This document shows, piece after piece, positions 47,030 through 63,872 of a stretch of 64,000 nt of DNA. Under the pieces are notes generated by a model. The model made no database searches and was not told the origin of the DNA. It saw nothing but the letters and a program-made list of their open reading frames with translations. Within the stretch, counting starts at the first letter, position 1, and each line of letters begins with the position of its first letter. Source of the DNA: Sandarakinorhabdus sp. AAP62 (GTDB lineage: Bacteria; Pseudomonadota; Alphaproteobacteria; Sphingomonadales; Sphingomonadaceae); assembly GCF_000331225.1 (NCBI RefSeq), contig NZ_ANFY01000003.1:186001-250000 (forward strand), read 5' to 3'. The translations under genes were made by a program, and so were the position numbers.

Positions 47030-47407
47030 ATGGCTGACCTGAACTCGATCGTTGAACAGCTTTCCGCCCTGACCGTGCTGGAAGCCGCTGAACTCGCCAA
47101 GATGCTGGAAGAAAAGTGGGGCGTGTCCGCCGCTGCCGCCGTGGCCGTGGCCGCTGGCCCGGCCGCTGCTGCTGCTGGCCCGGCTGCTGAAGAGCAGACC
47201 GAATTTGACGTGGTGCTGACCGGCGACGGCGGCAAGAAGATCAACGTCATCAAGGAAGTCCGCGCCATCACCGGCCTGGGCCTGACCGAAGCCAAGACCC
47301 TGGTGGAATCGGCGCCGAAGGCCGTCAAGGAAGGCGTGTCGAAGGCTGATGCCGAGAAGTTCAAGAAGCAGCTGGAAGAAGCCGGCGCCACCGTCGAGCT
47401 CAAGTAA
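47030..47407 (+). CDS. rplL: 50S ribosomal protein L7/L12
   Basis: Stalk protein that recruits translation GTPases. The 125-residue product has the N-terminal dimerisation domain ([19 protein letters not shown]), an alanine-rich hinge, and the C-terminal domain with [21 protein letters not shown] and [12 protein letters not shown]. Followed by a strong terminator. rpoB is not next as usual; a secreted hydrolase gene intervenes. Confidence 0.98.
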   Translation: MADLNSIVEQLSALTVLEAAELAKMLEEKWGVSAAAAVAVAAGPAAAAAGPAAEEQTEFDVVLTGDGGKKINVIKEVRAITGLGLTEAKTLVESAPKAVKEGVSKADAEKFKKQLEEAGATVELK

Positions 47408-47440
47408 GCGCTTCGCACCAGCTCTGCTGGCACGAACAGG

Positions 47441-47478
47441 AAAGGGGCGTCTCCTCGTGGAGCCGCCCCTTTTCTTTT
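47441..47478 (+). terminator. Intrinsic terminator after rplL
   Basis: Nine-base stem AAAGGGGCG/CGCCCCTTT with an inner CTCC/GGAG pair and a following T-rich tract. It should separate rplJL from the genes downstream, at least partly; in E. coli a partial terminator lies in this same place. Confidence 0.85.
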
Positions 47479-47564
47479 GGATGCCAAAGGCGCAACCTTG
47501 TCATCATGCCCGATTGGCCAGAAAACCACCTCATTCGCGCCGGCGCTGGCCGCATGAGCACCCG

Positions 47565-48974
47565 TTGAATCGGCTGCGCCGTTTGGTGATTGCGGCCATT
47601 GCCGCAGCAGCATGGGCGCTCCCGGCCGCGGCGCTCGCACCGGAACCGGTGACGTGTGCCGACCCCAGCCTGCCTGCCGAAGCCACGTGTTTCCGCTTGG
47701 CGGTGCCGGAGTCCCGCGAAGCTCACGGACCGGACCGATTGCTGTCCTTGTCGCTGGTGCGGCTGCCCGCTGTTGCAGGCACGGGCCACAAAGCCATCTT
47801 CATCTTCCAGGGCGGGCCTGGGCAGGCGGCCACCCGGCTGACCGGCTTTTACGCCCGCGTCTATGCCGGGGCGCGGTCCACCCACGACATAGTGCTCATC
47901 GATCAGCGCGGCACCGGCGGGTCGGCGCCGCTGAATTGCCGCGTTCCGGCCAACCAAACCCTTGCCGATCTGTTCGATCCGGCGATCATTTCTACCTGCC
48001 GCGCCCAGCTTTCTGCCAAACACCGGCTGGCTGCCTTCACGACAAGTGCCGCCGTTGCCGATGCCGAAGCCGTGCGCCAAGCCTTTGGTTATGGCCGCAT
48101 CGATTTGTACGGTACTTCCTATGGCACCAGGGTCGCCATGGAATATGCCCGCCGTTACCCAGATCATGTGCGCACTCTCACGCTGAAGGGTGTGGTGCCG
48201 CCCTGGTCAATCATGCCGGCCGATTTTGCCCCCGACGTCCAGGCGGCAGTGGCACTCATGCTGCGCGACTGCACAGCTGACCACGCCTGTCACGACGCCT
48301 TTCCCGATCTGGCCGGCGATCTGGCGCGCGCTGGAGCCAGACTCGATGAGGCACCAGCGACGGCCGTGGTCGACACGCAGCCGCTGCGCCTGCAGCGCGG
48401 CATGTTTGGCGCCGTGATCCGGACGATGCTGCAAGCAACGCCTCTGCGTGCAGGATTGCCGTTGCTGTTGCATGAAGCAGCAGGCGGGAACTGGCAGGGG
48501 TTCATCGCGCAAGCGGCGGCGCTGCGGCGGGCTGCCCAAAACGATATCGCTACCGGCCTGATGCTGTCGGTGGCCTGCAGCGAGGATGTGCCGTTCATCG
48601 ATCGAGCAAGGGCGCAGCGATCGGCGCGTGGCACCGTGCTCGGGCGCTATTGGATCGACCAGTTGATCGGTGGCTGTGCCCGTTGGCCGCGCGGCAGCGT
48701 GCCAGCCGATTGGCGCGAACCCTATCGGCTGCCAGGGCCGGCGCTGCTGATTTCGGGTGAGCTTGATCCGGCGACGCCGCCGGCGGGAGCTGAGCAGGTC
48801 GCCAGGCTGATCGATCAGGCACATCATGTGCTGGTGACGGGTAGTAGCCATAGCTTTGCCGGCATGAACGGCTGTGTGGATCGCATTATGACCACGTTCG
48901 TGGTTGCGGGCAGCATGGCTGGCCTTGACACCGGCTGCACTGCGGCAATCCGCCCGCCGGCATTCCAGCATTAG
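47565..48974 (+). CDS. Secreted alpha/beta-hydrolase (TAP-like family)
   Basis: A 469-residue alpha/beta-hydrolase with a signal peptide (IAAIAAAAWALPAAALAPE). The nucleophile lies in YGTSYGTRVAMEYARRYPDH (Ser of GTSYG), preceded by IFIFQGGPGQAAT and LIDQRGTGGSAPL, the oxyanion and strand motifs of the TAP/proline-iminopeptidase group; the acid is in LISGELDPATPP and the His in GSSHSF. Eight or so cysteines suggest disulphides in the periplasm. No good ATG exists; TTG at 47565 or GTG at 47586 fits the signal peptide best. Position between rplL and rpoB is unusual. Substrate unknown, peptide or ester likely. Confidence 0.85.
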   Translation: MNRLRRLVIAAIAAAAWALPAAALAPEPVTCADPSLPAEATCFRLAVPESREAHGPDRLLSLSLVRLPAVAGTGHKAIFIFQGGPGQAATRLTGFYARVYAGARSTHDIVLIDQRGTGGSAPLNCRVPANQTLADLFDPAIISTCRAQLSAKHRLAAFTTSAAVADAEAVRQAFGYGRIDLYGTSYGTRVAMEYARRYPDHVRTLTLKGVVPPWSIMPADFAPDVQAAVALMLRDCTADHACHDAFPDLAGDLARAGARLDEAPATAVVDTQPLRLQRGMFGAVIRTMLQATPLRAGLPLLLHEAAGGNWQGFIAQAAALRRAAQNDIATGLMLSVACSEDVPFIDRARAQRSARGTVLGRYWIDQLIGGCARWPRGSVPADWREPYRLPGPALLISGELDPATPPAGAEQVARLIDQAHHVLVTGSSHSFAGMNGCVDRIMTTFVVAGSMAGLDTGCTAAIRPPAFQH

Positions 48975-49272
48975 CATCCGCCTTCTGGTCGATGGGCTGA
49001 CACCGTCATTTCGCCGCCCCTCTTGCCGAAATCCAACAAAGCGCCTATTTGCCGCCCTGCACTGAACGGGCCTCGAGTCCCGCTCAGCCTGTTGTTCTTC
49101 GAGACACGGTTCGCTTGCGCGATCGGACCGCGACGGAGGAAGGGCACACAGGGTTCCATCGCCAGTGACCGTGCGACATTCCGCAGCAGCGGAGTGACGT
49201 GCGGTTTTTGCTGTTTTTCCGGTCGGGCGACTGACTGGAGCCACGATTTTGACGAAAAGGCGATCGCAACAC
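48975..49272 (+). promoter_or_regulatory. rpoB leader with competing hairpins
   Basis: About 300 bases without a gene. Near the end, TCCGC (49180-49184) can pair with GCGGA (49189-49193), or CCGCA (49181-49185) with TGCGG (49200-49204); the second is followed by five T residues (49205-49209), like a weak attenuator. The two pairings exclude each other. The rpoB promoter must lie in this gap or further upstream; I could not fix a -35/-10 pair. Confidence 0.4.
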
Positions 49273-53415
<4,143 letters not shown>

Positions 53416-53421
53416 CATCAG

Positions 53422-57692
<4,271 letters not shown>

Positions 57693-57726
57693 TCGGCATC
57701 GCCGATTCCGGCGGCAGAATGAAATG

Positions 57727-57756
57727 GGGCGTGGCGGGCAACCGTCACGCCCTTTT
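57727..57756 (+). terminator. Intrinsic terminator after rpoC
   Basis: Stem GGGCGTGGCGG with CCGTCACGCCC (one G-U pair), loop of four, then four T residues. It ends the rpoBC transcript, 34 bases after the rpoC stop. Confidence 0.85.
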
Positions 57757-57907
57757 CATGTTCATGCCGATGAGCCCATCGGTGGTTTGTCGCGGGCTGG
57801 TGTGCCTGATCCTGCTTCTGGGGCAATGCTGATCGCTGGCTGCCATCACTCTGCCGCGCCTTGGCCACAATGGCATGCGATAGGGGGCGAGAATCAGGGA
57901 ATGATGT

Positions 57908-59116
57908 GTGGCCACCGCTTACAAGATGCCCGAACAATTTGATGCCGCGCCGGTTGCCGCGCCGATGGCGGCGCGTGGGCTGAAGATCGCGCTCTATTCG
58001 GGCAATTATAATTATGTCCGCGATGGCGCCAATCAGGCGCTGAACCGGCTGGTCGCCTATCTGGAGCGGCAAGGCTGCACCGTGCGCGTCTATTCGCCGA
58101 CCAGCGATACCCCGGCGTTCGAGCCGGCCGGCACGTTGGTTTCGGTGCCCAGCCTGTCGATCCCCGGCCGCGATGAATATCGCTTGGCGCTGGGCCTGCC
58201 TGATCGACTGAAGCGCGATATCCGCGCCTTCGCCCCCGATATCATCCATCTTTCGGCGCCCGATCCCGCCGCCCATGCGCTGAAGCGGCTCGGGCGCGAT
58301 CTGAAGCTGCCGGTGGTGGCCTCCATCCACACCCGCTTTGAAACCTATCTCGAATATTATGGCTTCGGCTTTGCCCGGCCGCTGCTGGAGGCCATGCTGC
58401 GGCGCTTCTATGCCGGGCTGGATGAAGTGTTCGTCACCACGCCGGGTTTCGGGGCCATGATGCGCGACTCAAGGATCATCGCCAATCAACCGGCGGTGTG
58501 GAGCCGCGGCGTCGACAAGGCCCGTTTCAATCCGCAGCGTCGCTCGCCGGAATGGCGCTGGGGGCTGGGCATTGGCGACAGCGAGCCGGTGATCGGCTTC
58601 GTCGGCCGGCTGGTGCTGGAAAAGGGGCTGGAAACGGTTGCCGCGGCCGTGGCCGAACTGCAGCGCCGCGGCGTGCCTCACCGGCTGGTGGTGGTGGGCG
58701 ATGGCCCGGCGCGGGATCGCTTCCAGGCGCTGGCCCCGGATGCCATTTTCACCGGCTTCCTCGATGGGCTGAACCTCGCCCGCGCCTATGCCAGCATGGA
58801 CATGCTGTTCAATCCGTCGACCACGGAAACCTTTGGCAATATCAACCTCGAAGCCATGGCCAGCGCCATCCCGGTGGTGGCGGCGCGGGCCAGCGGCAAT
58901 GAATGCCTTGTCACCGACAGCGCGACCGGCGCGCTGGTGACGCCGGGTGATATCACCGGCTATGCCGATGCCCTGCAACGCTATTGCACCGATCCCGTCT
59001 TGCGGACTGATCATGGCCAGGCCGGGCTGGCGGCGGCGCAGGCCTTCGACTGGGATGCCATCAATGGCGCCGTGCTTAGCCGCTATCGCGAACTGATTGC
59101 AACTAAGCACCCGTAA
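57908..59116 (+). CDS. GT4-type glycosyltransferase
   Basis: A 402-residue cytoplasmic retaining glycosyltransferase of the GT-B fold, family 4. The N-terminal domain has the acceptor motif SGNYNYVRDGANQALNRLV and HLSAPDP; the C-terminal domain carries the nucleotide-sugar site FVGRLVLEKGLET and the E-X7-E-like STTETFGNINLEAMA. The pattern is close to enzymes that glycosylate diacylglycerol, such as sulfoquinovosyl or mannosyl transferases, so a glycolipid role is plausible but unproven. Start is GTG at 57908 with AGGGA seven bases upstream; ATG at 57926 is an alternative. It ends 44 bases before the efflux operon. Confidence 0.9.
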   Translation: MATAYKMPEQFDAAPVAAPMAARGLKIALYSGNYNYVRDGANQALNRLVAYLERQGCTVRVYSPTSDTPAFEPAGTLVSVPSLSIPGRDEYRLALGLPDRLKRDIRAFAPDIIHLSAPDPAAHALKRLGRDLKLPVVASIHTRFETYLEYYGFGFARPLLEAMLRRFYAGLDEVFVTTPGFGAMMRDSRIIANQPAVWSRGVDKARFNPQRRSPEWRWGLGIGDSEPVIGFVGRLVLEKGLETVAAAVAELQRRGVPHRLVVVGDGPARDRFQALAPDAIFTGFLDGLNLARAYASMDMLFNPSTTETFGNINLEAMASAIPVVAARASGNECLVTDSATGALVTPGDITGYADALQRYCTDPVLRTDHGQAGLAAAQAFDWDAINGAVLSRYRELIATKHP

Positions 59117-59160
59117 AATAACGGGTTTGTTTTTGCGTGCGATGGTCTAGGCGGGGCGGG

Positions 59161-60411
59161 ATGATCCGTGCGCTTTGCCTTTTCGTGGTTGCCGTTCTGG
59201 CAGCGCCTGCCACCGGCCAGACGGTGGCCATCTCCATTGATGCGCTCGCCGCCGAAATTGTGGCGGGCAATCCCGAGCGCCAGTTTCTCGCCCGCCAGAT
59301 CAGCCTGGCGCAAACGGGGGCTGCCGCCGCTGGCCGCTTTGCCGATCCGGAAATCAGCGTCGAATTCGGTGAGCGCCGCACCGACAATCCGCTCACCGGC
59401 CAGCGCCTGGGCGACGGCCCGGCCTTTGTCGTTTCCATCCTGCAGCCGATCGAGTTCAATGGCCGCCTGCCGCTGCGGAAGGCCATCGCGCAGGGCAATG
59501 TCACGCTGGCGCGCATCGGCCTGGCCCAGTTCGACGCCACGCTCGCCGCCCGCGCCCGCACCCTTGGCTATCGCCTGTTTGCCGCTGATGCCCGCGCCGA
59601 TGCCGCCGCGCAGGTGGCCGGGCGGATGCGGGTGCTGGCCGCCGTGCTGGTGGCGCGCGATCCGGCCGGGCCGGCGCCGGCGGTGGAAGCGGCCGTGCTG
59701 GAAGCCGCGGCCATCACCGCCGAACGCAGCGCCGCAGAAGCCCAGGCCGCTGCCAACGCCGCACTTTATGAGCTGAACGCCCTGCGCGGCCAGCCTTTCC
59801 CGGCCAAGGTCCGCATCCTGCGCCCGCCGCCCGCGCCGCCGCCGCTGCCCGATGTGACCATGCTGGCCGAACAGGTGGAAGCCGGCAATTTCGAACTGCT
59901 CGCGCTGAAGGCGCAGCTGGAACAGCAGGGGCTGGGTGTGCGGCTGGCCGAAAAGGGCCGGGTGGGTGCGCTCAGCATTGGCCCGTTCATCAACCGCGAT
60001 CGCGGCGACGTGAAGGACCAGGTGGTCGGCCTGCGCGCCACCACCACCCTGCCACTGTGGAACCGGCAGGAAGGCGATGTCGCCGCGGCAGAATCCCGTG
60101 CGGCACAGGGCGAGGCGGCTTTGATCGCGGCGCGGCGGCGCCTGCTGTCGGGCCTGCATGCCGATGCCGCGCTCTATCGCGCCCGTTCTGAAGCTCTGGC
60201 CAAATGGCCGGCGGATGCGCCGCAGCGCTTTGCCGATGCCGCGGCCGAGGCCGATCGGGCCTGGCGGCTGGGCGCGGTGCCGCTGGCCACCTATGTGCAG
60301 ATGCAGACCGGCTGGCTGGATGCGCTGGCCGCCGTACTGGAAACCCGCGCCGGCCTGTGGGAAGCGCGGGAGAATATCCGCGTCGCGACCGGGGGCGGCG
60401 CGCAGCCGTGA
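59161..60411 (+). CDS. TolC-family outer-membrane efflux protein (CzcC-like)
   Basis: A 416-residue outer-membrane channel of the TolC superfamily with a signal peptide (ending APATGQ). The helical repeats with ADPEISVEFGERRTDNP and VVSILQPIEFNGRLPLRK in the first half and LRATTTLPLWNRQEGDVAAA in the second are typical of CzcC-type metal-efflux channels. Start ATG at 59161. Its stop overlaps the GTG start of the RND pump, so the two form one operon. No membrane-fusion (CzcB) gene lies between or beside them. Confidence 0.9.
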   Translation: MIRALCLFVVAVLAAPATGQTVAISIDALAAEIVAGNPERQFLARQISLAQTGAAAAGRFADPEISVEFGERRTDNPLTGQRLGDGPAFVVSILQPIEFNGRLPLRKAIAQGNVTLARIGLAQFDATLAARARTLGYRLFAADARADAAAQVAGRMRVLAAVLVARDPAGPAPAVEAAVLEAAAITAERSAAEAQAAANAALYELNALRGQPFPAKVRILRPPPAPPPLPDVTMLAEQVEAGNFELLALKAQLEQQGLGVRLAEKGRVGALSIGPFINRDRGDVKDQVVGLRATTTLPLWNRQEGDVAAAESRAAQGEAALIAARRRLLSGLHADAALYRARSEALAKWPADAPQRFADAAAEADRAWRLGAVPLATYVQMQTGWLDALAAVLETRAGLWEARENIRVATGGGAQP

Positions 60412-63400
60412 TCGCCTCCTTGATTTCGGCCAGCGCCCGCCATCGCGGCGGTGTGCTGATCGCGGCGCTGATTGCGGCGGCCATCGGCCTTTATCACCTC
60501 GTCACCCTGCCGATTGACGCCATTCCCGACGTCACGGGCGTGCAGGTCCAGGTGAACACCGCCGTGCCGGGCCTGGCCGGTGAGGAGATCGAGACACGGG
60601 TGACGGTACCGATCGAGCGGCTGATGGGCGGTCAGCCCGGTCTCACCGGCTTCCGCTCGCTCACCCGCTCCGGCCTGAGCCAGGTGACCTTGCTGTATGA
60701 GGACGGCACCGATGTGATGCGCGCCCGCCAGGTGGTGACGGAACGGCTGGCCAACGCGGTGGCAACGCTGCCGCCCGGTTCGGCGCCGCAACTGGCACCG
60801 ATCACCACCGGGCTGGGCGAGATTCTCTATTACACGCTGGAATGGGATCACCCGCCGCACGCCGAGCCGCATCACGCCGGCCTGCAACCGGCCAGCACCC
60901 ACGACGAGCATCTGATGGCCCTGGCCGAAACCCAGGAATATGTCGTCATCCCCATGCTGCGACAGGTCGCCGGCGTGGCCGAGGTGAACAGCATCGGCGG
61001 GCTGGAACGCCAATATGTGATCGAGCCGGACCTGGCAAAGCTGGCGGCCGCCGGGGTGACGCCAGCCGAACTCGCGGCCGCTGTCGCCGCCCATGCCGAC
61101 AATGCCGGCGGCGGCGCCATCTCGCAGAACGGCCGCCGGCTGGTGGTGCGCACCGATGCCAAGGTGATGCAGCCCGAAGCCATCGGCGCGCTGCCGGTGA
61201 AGTTCGCCGGCGGCGCTCGGCCGCTCACCGTGGCCGATCTTGCCACCGTGCGTGTTGGCCACATGCTGCGCGCGGGCGCGGCCACCGTGAACGGCCAGCA
61301 GACCGTGCTGGGCACCATCATGATGCTCACCGGCCAGAACAGCCGTGAGGTGGCGCGGCGGGTGGGCGAATTTCTGCCCGACGTGCAGGCGGCCTTGCCC
61401 AGGGGCATGGTGATCAAGGTGCGCTATGACCGTGCCGACATCGTGGAGCGCACCGTTGCCACCGTGCGCAGCAATCTTTCCGAAGGCGCCTTGCTGGTGG
61501 CGTTCGTGCTGATCCTGGCGTTGGGCCAGTGGCGTGCGGCGCTGATCGTGGCGGCGGTGATTCCGGTGGCGTTCCTGATCGCCAGCATCGGCATGGTGCA
61601 GCTCGATGTCAGCGGCAATCTCATGAGCCTGGGGGCGCTCGATTTCGGGCTGGTCGTCGACGGGGCGATTGTGGCGGTGGAAAACGCCCTGCGCCGGCTG
61701 GCGGCGGAACAGGCCCGGCCGGGCCATCCGCTCACCGAAACGGCGCGCCGCGCGGTGATCGCCGAAGCCATGGGGCAGGTGGCGCGGCCGGTGGCCTTTG
61801 GCGTGGCGATCATCACGCTGGTTTATGTGCCGGTGCTGGCGCTGGGCGGGGTGGAAGGCAAATTGTTCCGACCGATGGCGATCACGGTAATGCTGGCGCT
61901 GTCGGCAGCGCTGCTGGTGAGTATCACGCTGGTGCCAGCGTTGGCGTCCTATTGGTTGCAGCCCACGGCTGGCCACGGCCCTACCCGGCTGGTGGCGGCG
62001 CTGGAAGACGTCTATCGCCCGGTGCTGACCGCCACGCTGGCGCGGCCGCTGCTGGCGCTGGTGCCGGCGCTGCTGGCGGTGGGCGCGGCCGGGCTGCTGT
62101 TCACCCGGCTTGGCACGCAGTTCACGCCGCGACTGGACGAAGGCTCGATCACCACGATGATCTACAAGCCGGTGGACATGAGCCTTGAGCGCAGCCTTGA
62201 GATCGAGATCGCGCTGGAAAAATCGCTGCTGAAGAAATTCCCGCAGATCACCGCCGTCTTCTCGCGCATCGGCACGTCGGCCGTCGCCACCGATCCGATG
62301 CCGCCGAACGAGAATGATCTGTATGTCAGCTACAAGCCGCTGAGCGAATGGCCGGCCGATGGCCCGCAGAGCAAGGTCGCGCTGCAGGATGCCATCGAAG
62401 CCGAAGCCCACCGCCAGTTTGCCGATCAGAGCTTCCTGCGCGGCCAGCCGATCGAGATGCGTTTCAACGAAATGCTGGAAGGCACCCGCGCCGATCTGTC
62501 GGTGAAGCTATTCGGCGACGACAATGATCGGCTGGAACAACTTGGCACCAAGGTGCTGGCCGTGCTGAAGCGGCTGCCCGGCACGGCGCAGGCCGAATAT
62601 GAAGTGGATGGCCGCACCCCCAGCCTGGTGGTGCGGGTTGATCATGACGCGCTGGTGCGGCTGGGCCTGGGGGCGGACGAGGTGAACCGGGCCATCAGTA
62701 CCGCGCTGGCGGGGCAGGAAGTGGGGGCCATATTGGAAGGCATCCGCCGCCACGGCATCGTGGTGCGCCTGCCTGATTCCAGCCGCGCCGATCTCGATAC
62801 CATCCGTTCGCTGCCGCTCAGGGTCGGGCAGGCCGGGCTGGTGCCGCTGGGACGGGTGGCAAGGCTTGAGGAAGTGCTGGCGGTGGAGCCGGTGCGCCGC
62901 GACAATGGCCAGAAACGGGCGGCGCTGCTGGTCAACCTGTCGGGCAGCGATATCGAGGGCTATGTGGCGCGGGCCAAGGTGGAAATGGCCAAGGCGGTGG
63001 CGCTGCCCGAAGGCTATCGCATCGAATATGGTGGCCAGTTCAAGCAGTTGCAGGAAGCCAAGGCGCGCCTCGCATTGCTGGTACCGGCCTGCCTGCTGCT
63101 GATCCTCGTGCTGGTCTATGGCGCGCTGGGGTCCATCACCCAGGCGCTGATCGTGTTCGCCGGCATCCCGCTGGCGGTGACCGGCGGCGTGTTTGCGCTG
63201 GCGGTTCGGGCCATGCCGTTTTCCATTACGGCGGCGATCGGTTTCATCGCGCTGTCGGGCATTGCCATGCTCAATGGCCTGGTGATGGTCGATCACATCA
63301 ACCATCTGCGCGGGGAGGGGCTGGCCAGGGACGAGGCGGTGCGCGAGGGCGCGATGGACAGGCTGCGGCCGGTCATCTCCACCGCACTGGTGGCCAGCAT

Positions 63401-63548
63401 CGGTTTCCTGCCGATGGCGATTGCGACTGGCGCTGGCGCGGAGGTGCAGCGCCCGCTTGCCACCGTGGTGATCGGCGGCATCATCTCCTCCACCCTGCTC
63501 ACGCTGCTGCTGCTGCCGGCGCTGTATCGGCGGCTGGTCAAGGGCTGA
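60408..63548 (+). CDS. RND efflux pump of the heavy-metal (CzcA) type
   Basis: A 1046-residue inner-membrane proton-driven pump of the HME-RND group. It has the expected 12-helix layout with two large periplasmic loops. Motifs: AIPDVTGVQVQVNT near the N-terminus, RSLTRSGLSQVTLLYEDGTD, and in TM4 ALDFGLVVDGAIVAVEN with the proton-relay Asp at about 412 and 418, the CzcA signature DFGxxxDGA. The substrate could be cobalt, zinc, cadmium, copper or silver; metal choice cannot be read here. Start is GTG at 60408 in a GTGA overlap with the channel gene. The tmRNA gene follows about 40 bases later. Confidence 0.94.
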   Translation: MIASLISASARHRGGVLIAALIAAAIGLYHLVTLPIDAIPDVTGVQVQVNTAVPGLAGEEIETRVTVPIERLMGGQPGLTGFRSLTRSGLSQVTLLYEDGTDVMRARQVVTERLANAVATLPPGSAPQLAPITTGLGEILYYTLEWDHPPHAEPHHAGLQPASTHDEHLMALAETQEYVVIPMLRQVAGVAEVNSIGGLERQYVIEPDLAKLAAAGVTPAELAAAVAAHADNAGGGAISQNGRRLVVRTDAKVMQPEAIGALPVKFAGGARPLTVADLATVRVGHMLRAGAATVNGQQTVLGTIMMLTGQNSREVARRVGEFLPDVQAALPRGMVIKVRYDRADIVERTVATVRSNLSEGALLVAFVLILALGQWRAALIVAAVIPVAFLIASIGMVQLDVSGNLMSLGALDFGLVVDGAIVAVENALRRLAAEQARPGHPLTETARRAVIAEAMGQVARPVAFGVAIITLVYVPVLALGGVEGKLFRPMAITVMLALSAALLVSITLVPALASYWLQPTAGHGPTRLVAALEDVYRPVLTATLARPLLALVPALLAVGAAGLLFTRLGTQFTPRLDEGSITTMIYKPVDMSLERSLEIEIALEKSLLKKFPQITAVFSRIGTSAVATDPMPPNENDLYVSYKPLSEWPADGPQSKVALQDAIEAEAHRQFADQSFLRGQPIEMRFNEMLEGTRADLSVKLFGDDNDRLEQLGTKVLAVLKRLPGTAQAEYEVDGRTPSLVVRVDHDALVRLGLGADEVNRAISTALAGQEVGAILEGIRRHGIVVRLPDSSRADLDTIRSLPLRVGQAGLVPLGRVARLEEVLAVEPVRRDNGQKRAALLVNLSGSDIEGYVARAKVEMAKAVALPEGYRIEYGGQFKQLQEAKARLALLVPACLLLILVLVYGALGSITQALIVFAGIPLAVTGGVFALAVRAMPFSITAAIGFIALSGIAMLNGLVMVDHINHLRGEGLARDEAVREGAMDRLRPVISTALVASIGFLPMAIATGAGAEVQRPLATVVIGGIISSTLLTLLLLPALYRRLVKG

Positions 63549-63582
63549 CCCTTGAGGAATCGCCCGGCTGCGCCTACATAGG

Positions 63583-63872
63583 CTGAGCCGGCTTGCCGGA
63601 TATGGCGATAAATGATGCCGTGAAATAGACGCAGCGGACCCGGGGGCAGTACCCGGCGGCTCCACCATTTTCTCAACCCGTTGTCGGGGCGATGTATGGG
63701 GCCGAACCAGAATCGACGTGTGTTCAAAGACGATGTTTTTGCCCGGCCTGAATGAGCCGTAAAACCGTTCAAAACACCATAAATGCCAACGACAACGAGG
63801 CATTCGCAATCGCAGCGTAACTGAGGTCCTCACGGACTGAGTTTCACTGGCCGAAAGCGCGGTACGGGCCAC
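63583..63872 (+). ncRNA. ssrA: Transfer-messenger RNA, circularly permuted two-piece form
   Basis: Rescues stalled ribosomes and tags the protein for proteolysis. The gene is in the permuted alphaproteobacterial order: acceptor piece first, ending GGCTCCACCA at 63667, then a removed spacer of about 30 bases, then the coding piece starting GGGGCCG at 63698. GGGGCCG (63698-63704) pairs with CGGCTCC (63657-63663), confirming the acceptor stem. The tag frame at 63785-63820 reads ANDNEAFAIAA then TAA. The T-arm CCCGGGGGCAGTACCCGG is typical of the group. The outer ends (about 63583 and 63872) are estimates. Confidence 0.93.
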
